Both the position numbers and the translations under genes were made by a program. The notes beneath the pieces were generated by a model, which ran no database searches, had not been told where the DNA came from, and worked only from the letters and a program-made list of their open reading frames with translations. From NCBI GenBank assembly GCA_029891345.1, contig CM057009.1, positions 93,983,916 to 94,047,915 of the forward strand: 64,000 bases of DNA. The letters run 5' to 3'. This document shows, in pieces, positions 1 through 9,769 of this stretch; positions within the stretch are counted from its first letter, which is position 1; every line of letters starts with the position of its first letter. The stretch is from Dryococelus australis (Eukaryota; Arthropoda; Insecta; Phasmatodea; Phasmatidae).

Positions 1-290
1 GCACTGCAAGTAAGGAGTTCGCTGTATATATCACTCCAAGTAAGAAAGGAGTTCACTGCATATATCACTGCAAGTAAAAAGGGAGTTCACTGTATATATT
101 AATGTAAGTAAGAAGGAGTTCGCTGTATATATCACTGCAAGTAGCAAGGGAGTTTGCTGTAAATATCACTGCAAGTAAGAAGGTGTCTACTGTATATATC
201 ACTGAAAGTAAGAAGGGAGTTCGCTATATATATCAATTCACATGAGAATGGAGCTTACTGTATATACCACTGCAAGTAACAAGGGAGATC
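1..290. repeat. 34-bp tandem repeat array
   Basis: About eight degenerate head-to-tail copies of a unit of 33-36 bases. The unit reads approximately TATATCACTGCAAGTAAG followed by AAGGGAGTTCGCTG. Copies vary in the AAG run and in the GTTCGC/GTTCAC position. The array begins at or before base 1, so its full length is unknown. No open frame crosses it. Confidence 0.85.
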
Positions 291-369
291 ATGTCATGTT
301 TTCATTATTCATCACGTCCTTTGTTTTGGCAAGATTGTGCTCCTGACTCATCCCATCATCAGCATCGTA

Positions 370-590
370 TGCCCGACTCGTTTCACAGTTCATCATCATA
401 CAAGTAGAGTTAATCGGTGGGTCGTCAATCCCCCTTTCTGCAAGTGACATCATCGCCAACATCGTGCATGCAGAGTTAATTGTTGGGCTTATAACTCCCC
501 TCTGCACACTATGCCATTTCTCGAGGGAGCAGGAGATAATTGGTGGGTGTCAATCCCCCCTCCCCAACCCCTTCTACAATGATCCATGCA
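370..590. repeat. Degenerate three-copy repeat
   Basis: Three loosely similar segments each carry a GTTAATYGGTGGG-like block followed about eight bases later by AACTCCCC or CAATCCCCC (near 404, 475 and 537). Spacing is irregular, about 70 bases apart. The similarity was read by eye only. Short ORFs on both strands here have no recognisable product. Confidence 0.4.
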
Positions 591-1151
591 GTTGTGACGT
601 ACAGAGCGGCAAGACAGCCAGACCACAAGTGTTCCAGACAGTGAGTCCTTTCCCACATAACTATCGATGTAAACAAGTAGAGGAGGTACTGTACATACAA
701 AGTAAGCAAACAGAGGAGTTCGTAGTGTGTAGAAAACAAGCAAACAGAAGGCAGTATTACATGTTCAGATGCAAGTGAGTGAGAGAATCAGCATGTAAAT
801 TCCAAACAAGTGAGGAGAAACGGCTAGGGCCAGCCACCTACTTGGTCCACGTGGGAAGGACGAGCAAGTATCACAGACACGCCATACATCTGTCACCTGG
901 AGACATCCGCGGCAACAAGACTGGTAACGACATCACCCATTATGGTGCAACACCTGCCGAGCCCACAGAGCAAGGGAGGGAGGAGGAGAGTGTGGAGTAA
1001 TCTCCCACAGGAGCCCTCCTCCACAAAGTACCAGCATGTCGCCGATGCCGGACGAGGTCACGTCCCCAAGATGTCAGGATGACATCGGCTCGGATGACAG
1101 AGTGTGCATCGCAGCAAGAACCAATGCCACCTAAACATCTGCTAAAACAGC

Positions 1152-1751
1152 ATGCAACATGCAAGAGAGGAGATGTACCGTGCAAGCAAGAGGGAAAATC
1201 ACGCACAACTCGGAGAAGGTGCACAAGACCTGGAGACCCACAACGGTGCTGTCGAATACAAGCTGCATGAGAGGAGAAACTGCATGGAAGGTGGGTCAGT
1301 ACCTGCCCCAGGACCACCACCAGTAGGTGCCCAAGGTACAATGTCGCCTGGCTCAGTGGCGCCAGTCAGGGCACATCTGATGGCCAGCTCTGCAGAGATC
1401 GATGGCGCAGCGGATACCAGCGCAACCCGAAGAGATCCGGAACTGCAACCAACTGTGTCACCTCTGGGTGGGTGTCCCTCAGGAGACAACATGATGCTCG
1501 ACAACGGGAGGCCGATCGTCGAGGACGGCACGACGGAAAATGCAATGGTGCCAACACCAGCTGGGGAATCACCAGAGGGTGACTCCAACTCCCCAGTAGT
1601 TGCTAGTCCGCTTAGCTACCGGCAGCGACGTGGGGTTGGGCACGAGGACAGCAGCAGTGGCAGCGACATCGGAGGCATTGGCGACTCATACCAGTTTCGT
1701 CACTCAGCATGCCGATGCCGAACGTGTGTGAGCAGGGGAGCACCACAGTGA
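1152..1751 (+). CDS. Unrecognised low-complexity ORF (199 aa)
   Basis: An uninterrupted frame of 199 codons starting at ATG 1152, within a block (about 780-2080) that is visibly richer in G and C than the flanks. The product is hydrophilic and rich in Ser, Gly, Pro, Glu and Ala, with no signal peptide or membrane segment. The tail holds a Cys/Arg patch (CRCRTC). No domain could be assigned. An overlapping antisense frame at 1199-1588 shows that the openness partly reflects base composition. It could be the disordered C-terminal tail of a retrotransposon polyprotein, since such tails follow gypsy integrases elsewhere in the window, but no integrase precedes it. Treat as hypothetical. Confidence 0.3.
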   Translation: MQHAREEMYRASKRENHAQLGEGAQDLETHNGAVEYKLHERRNCMEGGSVPAPGPPPVGAQGTMSPGSVAPVRAHLMASSAEIDGAADTSATRRDPELQPTVSPLGGCPSGDNMMLDNGRPIVEDGTTENAMVPTPAGESPEGDSNSPVVASPLSYRQRRGVGHEDSSSGSDIGGIGDSYQFRHSACRCRTCVSRGAPQ

Positions 1752-2079
1752 TGGCAAGAACATGCGGAACTATGGCAGCGGCCAGCAGTTCCAGAATGTA
1801 GGGGGGTGGCAAGAAGCCCCTACGTGCTATGTCCATGACGGGCAGACACAAGGAAGTGTGTCTGTCATCAGTGACGTGTGCGGCTGCAAACTGTCTCACG
1901 AGGGGTGGGGGCATATGGCGTGTGCCGGTGCGACCCCTTCCCCCTTAGAACGTTTACCCGCCACACCAGGTGCAGTGTGGCAAGGAATGGAGTAGATGCA
2001 GAGCAGAATGAGCACGACCACGTGCACATGGTGCAGGAACCCAAAAATAGGCCATGTAAAATTTATGTTATTTAATTTG

Positions 2080-2995
2080 TGCAATAAAAAGGCAAGGTAA
2101 GTTCACGCAAGGGGGTGCAACTAATAAAGATGCCTGCCTTCGCAGCCCTAAATCGCTCAGTGTTTTCGAAGTGTCTTTTTGTAATTTTCTGTAATGTTCA
2201 TTCACATGTCTTTCATCTCCACATCATCCACGCAGTGCAATGTTTTGGTATAATGAATAATATTTACAGGGTTAATTTTAGGAGCAATATGTAACAACTG
2301 GCATGCAGGGTACGTGTCCAATTTGCAAATGTTGTGGGCAAGGAAGTAGTGGAGCATGGGGTCCCAGCCTGCCAAGACGGCCGGTACGATGTGCGGAGAA
2401 AGTCAGTAGTCGTTCATCTTTGCAAGAGGTGTGCCGCAACAAGTCGGGGCTCGTGTTTCACGTACTCAGGAGCCATCATCATGTTGGCCTAATAATTTCA
2501 CAGCAATAGTTACTTCAGCATACCGGGACCTTTTTGTTATTCAGCTGCCCGAGATTCCACTGTCCCTCCACCTACCCAGTGCTTGCATCTCCTGGGTAGG
2601 CTTAAATTGTATTTAAATAATTACATGCGACCACGTGTCTTTTGCATGGTATTACCCGAGCTGATGGGTTCGTAAACAGCATCAAATGTAAGCTTTTCCC
2701 AATGGGAATGTAATCATATACTGAATAAATCGCAGCAGTGACGAGTTACCATGTGTGGTTTATTTCCAGTCGCCGCAAGGCATTTAAGGTACGGGCCTTC
2801 CCTGCGATTTTCACAAAGTGTAACTTACTGTGCAAGTACGATTGAAATGGTCACAGTCGGCCTAATGAGTAACAGTGCTTCGCATGGTCGTGTGGGGAAC
2901 CCAGGTATCCCACAACACAACAAGTAAGGGAGTTATTCCATCAGTATAAATTTTTATTTTACGAGGAGACATCTACTGCACTAGGATGATTTGCC
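2080..2995. other. No gene seen
   Basis: Mixed-composition DNA with only short unconvincing frames. Two AATAAA-type signals occur near 2083 and 2724. The region could contain an unrecognised LTR belonging to the gypsy remnant that follows, but no matching second copy was found in the window. Confidence 0.5.
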
Positions 2996-3449
2996 ATGGT
3001 CGTCAGCCGAACGACCCTGAAGAACGAGTCCATAGATGCTCTCCGACTTCACGGTATTGTCAACCTGACAAAATCTGGTGCCCTGAGTAATTATTTCAAC
3101 CAAGATTCCAAAACTGTATTCACCGCTCCTCACCAAACCACATTCTTATTGACCAATACCTTGGCACTAGTTGCCAGCTTCCAGCACATTAGACAAATGT
3201 TACTAAGATAACCAACATCTACAAGCAATACCAAAAATAAAAACAGCATTGTATCAAGTTCATTGTGAAATTACTATGGAGGGCAACACTAACATAATTA
3301 AGTCAACCTGTATTGACCCTAGACTACACTGTAAAATTGTAATTTCTGCAAAGAACTCTCAACCACTATACCATCCCATGTACATACACGACCAGGAATA
3401 TATTAAGGTCAAAGATGACACTCACTTATTCCTAGCCCCAATCACATAA
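2996..3449 (+). pseudogene. Possible pol linker upstream of gypsy integrase
   Basis: Two short frames (2996-3211 and 3249-3449) lie immediately upstream of, and in the same orientation as, an integrase zinc-binding region. They have no recognisable motif. Their position between where RNase H would end and where integrase begins suggests decayed pol sequence or unrelated filler. No reverse transcriptase signature is present upstream, so the element is truncated on its 5' side. Confidence 0.3.
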
Positions 3450-3455
3450 ATTTAA

Positions 3456-5029
3456 TTGTCGCCATTCTTAGCAGAATACGCCAACGACCCTCATATTGCT
3501 CATCTCATATTGGTGCTCATAGAACTACAAAAGGCAATGACCAAATACTTTAAACTAGCAAGACGATATGGCCTAACTGACAACAGCGAAATTTTTTACA
3601 AAGTTAATACCCCCAATGGGGAAAAGAGACTAACGTTAGTACCACTGCACTACGTACCTGAAATCATTACCGCACACCATGAGGGGCTACAAGGAGGGGG
3701 ACACTTTGGAAAATTTAAAACACTACAAAAAAATCAATACCTTTGGGACACTATTGTCAGATATGTCAAGAATTATATCAAAAATTATCCCACTAGTAGC
3801 GGGTAAAACACAGTGATCAGAAACCAATAGATAGTCCTCATGACCCTAATTAAAGCACTCCCCATTTTCCATTCTTGGGGTCTCGGCGCCAAAGGCCCAT
3901 TACAAACCGCGGCATTAGGTAATAAATACACACTAGTCATGAAAGAATTTTTCTAACGATATGTGGTGGCCAAACCAGTAAAGTCCATATATTTTAACGC
4001 ATGCCCAAAGTTTATTAAGTATGTAATTCTGACGTACGGATGTCCCAAATCTATTCTAACTGATCGTGGTACATCCTTTAATAATGAGCATATCGTGGAG
4101 CTACTCCAGAAATTACGGATAAAAAATTGCAAACAACAGCATATAACCCGTCCTGTAACAGGATGATAGAACAAGTTAATAAAGTCCTGTCGCAGCAACT
4201 AACAGCATGCACCAATGAGGATCAAGCAAACTGGGATGAATACGTCCAATGTACAGGTTGTTTCGTAACTTATGTTACAGTACAGAAACGACGTCTAAGA
4301 GTGGAAAACACTCCCAAAAGCTGGGCTTTAAAATTAATTTTTATTTAATTAAGTGGACACAAATTAATATTAATGTAAGATATTTATATATTGTAACTTA
4401 ATATTACTTTTGTGCAAATTTATTTAGTAAAAAACAACTTTTAAGGCCCAACTTTCGGGGGTGTTTTCAACCCCTATACAGTGTTTCCAGACATACATTA
4501 TTCGGCATTTTCGTAATGTTTTACCATAAGGAATCGCCTCCCGAAGTCTGTAGCATAAGTTACGAAACCTCCTGTATAGTTTTGAATTACAATTCAACTA
4601 TAAACAGAAGCAAAAAATTCTCCCCATTTTTTTTTATTGCACGGCATCAAGGCCATCCAACCAAGCCACATCGTAGCTCATACATTCTCACAGAGTGCGG
4701 AGGACTGGTGTGAACAGCTGCATCAAGCCCATGAACAGGCACGAGTAAATTTGATTGATTCCCAAAAATCACAATAAGAACTTTTTGATAGGAAATTTTG
4801 CCCAAACAAACTGAAAATAGGACAATACATATGGGTAAAAAATTACGCCAGACAGAAGGCGCTTACCTTAAAATATCATGGCCAATACAGGATAAATGAT
4901 ATATTAGGACCGTCGACCATTGCTATAAAAATTAAAAAACGAGGGTTAACTAAAATACACACAGTTAACACAAGAAATGTCAAAGTTGCGAATATAAGAA
5001 AGAAACACTTATATGCATGTTACAGGTAG
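3456..5029 (+). pseudogene. Gypsy/errantivirus-like integrase pseudogene
   Basis: Integrase inserts retroelement DNA into the host genome. The N-terminal zinc-binding domain is visible at 3660-3800 (HHEGLQGGGH and a following FKTLQKNQYLW). The C-x2-C half has decayed to YPTS, so both cysteine ligands are lost. The catalytic core follows in shifting frames: KYTLVM and RYVVAKPVKSI (about 3925-3990), ILTDRGTSFNN (about 4050) with the second Asp, and a CNRMIEQVNKVL block (about 4155) carrying the Glu. The C-terminal part, from FSPFF (about 4620) to KIGQYIWVKNYARQKA (about 4810) and a final beta-rich segment, runs to about 5029. At least five stops or shifts interrupt it, and a MITE splits the core. 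The family resembles insect errantivirus pol. The first catalytic Asp was not found. Confidence 0.75.
4252..4576. mobile_element. MITE with TA target site inside integrase
   Basis: The ends are inverted copies: TACAGGTTGTTTCGTAACTT at the left and, reversed, TACAGGAGGTTTCGTAACTT at the right, with similarity continuing through ATG(T/C)TACAG. TA lies at both boundaries, as for Tc1/mariner-type insertion. The interior is AT-rich and non-coding. Integrase homology stops at the left edge and resumes just outside the right edge in a compatible frame, so this is a simple insertion without loss of target sequence. The ends resemble a common arthropod MITE type beginning TACAGG. Confidence 0.85.
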
Positions 5030-5089
5030 TGAGTTACTGCAATGGGCTATACCAGTGTGGGGTACCTGCTGTAACTCAAGTACTATGAG

Positions 5090-5338
5090 GTGTCAGCATT
5101 AAGTGGAACTCCCATTTTCAAGACACACAGTGGTATCTACTTTAAAGAAATACCTCCAAACATTGCATACATAGAAACAATACCACTGGCGTACAAAATA
5201 CCACTTCACCAGCCTGCAACTTCTGGCAACAACCAGGCTTGTACCACCCGGAATTCTTCAAGCTGCAAAAACGCTGAGCACTTGTGCCAATACTTTAAGG
5301 ATACAACGAAAAACAGTCCACAAGAATTTATATCTTAA
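5090..5338 (+). CDS. ORF at env position downstream of integrase
   Basis: An 82-codon frame begins about 60 bases after the end of the integrase homology, which is where errantiviruses carry env. It contains a SGIYFKE segment and a cysteine pair (SSCKNAEHLC) of the kind seen near the N terminus of insect Env/F-like proteins. No signal peptide, furin site or transmembrane segment is present within the short frame, and the remainder of any env is missing: a long hairpin element starts about 12 bases later. The env assignment rests on position and weak resemblance only. If correct, it is a fragment of an old endogenous insect retroelement and is non-functional. Confidence 0.35.
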   Translation: MSALSGTPIFKTHSGIYFKEIPPNIAYIETIPLAYKIPLHQPATSGNNQACTTRNSSSCKNAEHLCQYFKDTTKNSPQEFIS

Positions 5339-5349
5339 GTATCTGTGTC

Positions 5350-5685
5350 AAATAAAAGAAAATATGTGAAAAAAAAGGGCAGTCGTACATCGTTTCGTAA
5401 ATTATGATCATGGCTTAAGAATTACCATTGCAATACTTAAAAACAAATCATCTTGATAAGAAAGCCTCCGACGAATGGTTTGCGCGTAAACAGACCTCCA
5501 AGATATTAAATACCACGTAATGCTTATGAGGTATTTAATATCTTGGAGGTCTGTTTTCTCGCAAACCATTCGTCAGAGATTTTCTTACCAAGAGGACTTT
5601 TTTACATCTTAAAATAGTAATTTATAGGCCATGATCTTAATTTATGTAACAATGCATGAAGACCCTTTTTTTCACTATTTGAAGG
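5350..5685. repeat. Long foldback / hairpin element
   Basis: The left half (about 5350-5512) is the imperfect reverse complement of the right half (about 5526-5685). The innermost arms, about 45 bases, are nearly perfect around AGACCTCCAAGATATTAAAT, with a loop of about 14 bases at 5513-5526. Outer parts still pair clearly, for example GTGAAAAAAAAGGG at 5366 against its complement ending near 5675, and AATTATGATCATGG near 5402 against its complement near 5633. No ORF lies inside. It may be a foldback MITE. A transcript would form a dsRNA of about 150 bp. Confidence 0.9.
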
Positions 5686-7071
5686 GGTGACAAACCCTAT
5701 TTTACTATTTAGGTTATGTGGTAGGTCAATGTGGGTAATTGCATGCTACAGTGCCTGGATTGTTTGGCATGTGTACATAAATTCATCCTTTAATATCACA
5801 TGGTTTCAGTGTAATTAAATAAAGTTCATAATTGCAACCCCATCTTCACAAGGTTTTTCCTGCCCTTAGGAGAGGTTTCCTGGCGTTCATTGACAGACAT
5901 TTTCCAACTGAAATTGTGAAAGGAACATCCTCTCGTCATTTATCACAGAGCTGAAGACAGCCTGTGTGTGTGTGTATATATATATAATAGTTGTTGATTA
6001 TAAACTAAATTACAACCATCCTAGGCCACTGAACCCAGTAGCAATTAGAATTTGCAAACTATGTATAATAGGAAGTGTTTGAAATAAAACATGTTCTTCT
6101 AGGTTAACTTACATTATTATTATTACTAGCAGTTCTGCTCATAACTGTAGGCCTACCACTCAGATGATACAAATATAGCTCAGCTCCTGTTATCTGGAGT
6201 ATATTTATTACACCATTCTGTTTGTAATCATACAATATTAAAAAAACCCATATAGTAAATGATGCAGGAATAAAAAAAAAAAGCTTGTGTACAGAAGAAA
6301 TAACAGCAATAAGAAACTTTTTTTTGCATAATCTATGGTGTTAAGACATGCAATTATTTCTCCTATTACAATTTTTACTAACAACTTGTGCAGGATCATG
6401 AAGATCAGGGGAATTGTGGAATAAAACATGTAAAATTTACATAAAATGTGTCAATATGATCACTAAACACCATTAAATGGAAAGAAAACCAAAGTTTACT
6501 ATGGGTACTGCTGTCTTTCAGGGCAACATTATTAAACTGGAATACAATACGAGAAAAGTGGTTAACAAGTCTACATAACACTTATGTTAAAACTATAATA
6601 TTTGCAGACAATACTTAAATATTAATATAGTAGAATGTCACTGTTTGGTATTTCCATTTTAAATCAATACATGCCTTTTGCATCACCATATTAGATTTCT
6701 TTCAAATTTTTTAATGGAATAATCTCATCCTTTCTGAACACAACAATAATTTCCGTATTTAATAAAAATTGCCTGAGATATAGGAAATAAAATCCACTAG
6801 TGCAAATAACAACTTTACATTTCACTTGTGTTCTTAAGGAATGTTAACTTTTTACCTCTCTCTGCTAACAAGCTCCTCTATAGTTCTCTAGAAAGCCTAA
6901 AAGCAAAATATTTTATTACGTTCCGAGCACATCCTACCTGTATTGAAGCATAACCCAATTTTTATAACTGAATAGGACCTGAAAAACACAATTTCTGAGG
7001 TACTTGGTTTGCTGAGACCCCTTTCATTAAGGCTACCTCTCTTCTAAGAACCATTTTTGAGGAACAGATCT
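5686..7071. other. AT-rich DNA without genes
   Basis: No supported coding frame. A short TG then TA microsatellite lies at 5964-5988 and an ATT run at about 6114. The 63-codon minus frame at 6238-6429 is a low-complexity Phe/Leu run from T-rich sequence and is not believed. Confidence 0.6.
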
Positions 7072-7571
7072 GGCTGTGTCCGAATTGGCAGATTTCGTTT
7101 ACAAAATGATCATGTGACCCGATTTTGTATACAAAACTAGTGAAGTATTTCGTATTTTGTACATAGCAGATGTTAGCAAAATTACAAAATTACAAAATTA
7201 GCACCATGTTCATTTTTCCTTTAAAAACACAGGCGCCAATATGCAAATAAAATGACTTTTAAAATACATAACTGTACATAAAATACACGAGGCATGTTTT
7301 GTAGATATATACTTTTAAAAGAAAAATTAAAAGTCGTTATTGCATAATTTATTATTTTCTAATTTATTAATGTATTCGTAGTATACCCATGATGATTACA
7401 GAAATATTACATCTTTTTTAAGCATTAAATTTAGATAAAAATATTTTGCACTGTTAATGTAATAATGTGTTGCCACTAGTGCCAAACAAGTGACTGTCAA
7501 CAACGTCCGAACTAATACCTACCAAATTACGAATTTACAAAATAACGAAATTTGTCAATTCGGACACTGCC
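7072..7571. mobile_element. 500-bp non-autonomous TIR element
   Basis: The left end GGCTGTGTCCGAATTGGCAG and the reversed right end GGCAGTGTCCGAATTGACAA match closely, and similarity continues through ATTTCGTT. The terminal inverted repeat is about 28 bases. The interior is AT-rich with repeated ACAAAATTA motifs and no ORF. No clear target duplication could be identified, so the superfamily is open. Confidence 0.85.
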
Positions 7572-9769
7572 TAAATTCATCAAATTACATTACAGTGCAT
7601 TGTATTTTGGAAACCGGAAGAAAGACACTGGCGAAGTGAACTTCCAAGCAACATTTCCACAGCCAGGAACACAACACGAAGTTTTGTTCACCATTATCTT
7701 CTAACAATATCATTCGCGGATATGAAATTCCTTAAGAACACGTTCTTGCAGCGAGCCTCCAAACGAATGTTGCTATATATTGAATGTCACACACAAAAAA
7801 ATTAAGATTTAAAAAACGAAACACAAATCTTAATCAATATTTACGTTACATAACAACAAAGCTTATGCAGTCTAGCGGTAACCACAGTGATTGTACTTTG
7901 AAATAATTTCTTTCCTAAAAATACAACCACTTAGCACACTAAAATAAAATGTGATATAAAAATATCCAAATAATCGTTGCAAAAACCAAAAACAATATTA
8001 CATAGATGACTCACATGAATAGGAACACAAGGAGCACATAGAGATAAAAGCTGTTTGCAGTGCTACTTAGCGGCTGGAAGTACCAAACTCTAAACTAGAC
8101 AGAATTTCCCATTGGCGTAGACAGGGTTTGGTCCAGAACAGAGAGGAGACACTAGATAGGGCTTACAATCGCGTTATTTGAAGTAAGTGCCTGTGGCAAC
8201 ACCAACATAGACATTTTACCATTGTAATTAATGATTTTATGGAACAGATCGGTTTTGAGTCAAAACTATGAGTGTTTTGTATCTCAAATATACTGATTTA
8301 ACCTACATATTTTTCAGGTGCTGATTTGATTACTTACTAAAACGAATAGAAATATTTAATCCGTTTTTTGCACAGATCGTGCAAGATATATTCTATTCTG
8401 TTGGTCACAACTGAAGGTAACGTAAATATTTTACAGTCAGAGCTAACGCAAACAGCACAGGTTCATATTTAATTATTGCCGAAAACAGCATTCGGCAAAT
8501 AAATTGTGTTAGTCAAGTAGGTTCTAATTAAGCAATTTTAAAACTTCGTTCTAGAACATCTCAAGAACAATGCAAGCTGTAAACATATTGTAAATGCTTA
8601 CCGACAAGGCTAAAGAAAAATATATTTATCTTGTAAATAAGCTATTTTATTAATAATTGAACACAACATGGTTATTAACTACTTCAGTGAAGCATGTTTA
8701 TCACAAAATAATCATTAAAAACTATTATTTTTGTTTTATTAAACTAGGTGATAATTTTTTTAATGTGTGTCTGCTGGTGGTATCAATCCAGGCACCTACC
8801 ACCCACCCACCACCCCTGAAAATGACTTCGATATACGAAGATCGTTACAACATGGAAGTGTTCGCTCTGTCCTCTTACTTTCTGTGTGGTCCGGACTAAA
8901 AACGACTATGAATAAAATTTAAACGCTTATTTTCGGCTGTTTAACTTCTTAAACTCCGCTTACGAAATAAATATGGCTGTCGAATCATATTGCGATACTT
9001 TGAAGGATATGACAAACAAATTCTAGAGATGCCTTTGTTGCGATCACTATGTTAATTGTAGTCCCTGTGATGTAATTTTGATTGATATTTGTTATATGAA
9101 TATATACAAAAATGTAAGTTAGATTGGCTATGCAAATTAAAAATGACATAAAAATTTTTAATATTGATTTAATGAGGAATAATTTGTATATTATTTAAAC
9201 GATTAGCCTACATTAAAGTGTTATTTGTATTTTATCTACTCTTTGAGCCAAGTAAAGTGTGTTTGACAATGAAGTCTAATTCTATACTTTTTTGCTGTAA
9301 TTTGCTAGTTAATCTACATAGCAGCAATAACAAACAATTTTATGCTCGATGACAGTGAAAATATAATACATGAAAAATGTTATATGTTGGCTGAATTAAA
9401 ATCAGCCGCAATTATTATTCAATTGTGCGACCTCCTATTCATTGGTATTATGTTTTCTGTTATATTTTACAACATAAAAGTGTCTACACACTGCTTCCAT
9501 TACTGTTTAAAATTTTATATAATTTACGTGTTTATTTTTCCAGGATTCCAAAGACCACACAACTCAGATTCCATAGGTTAGTGAGCAAAATCCTTGCCTC
9601 CGCCTTATAGATGCACCATTTTCGTCAAATGTCGGGCCATAAACTTAGATTTACTACAAAGGTTTAATTATCCGCTAGATGGGCATGGTGAAATGCTCCG
9701 TCCTTAAACGCCGGTAAATGAAGTGTTAAAATTTTACCTTCGTCTAGTTAAGCCGAGTTAATTGAATTA
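7572..9769. other. AT-rich DNA without genes
   Basis: Short frames at 8657-8899 and 9342-9610 show no domain or codon-like pattern. A run of CCACCCACC occurs near 8803. Nothing else was recognised. Confidence 0.55.

Noticed and set aside
1-290. CRISPR-like repeat array
   Set aside because: Units are contiguous tandem repeats without unique spacers, in a eukaryotic context.
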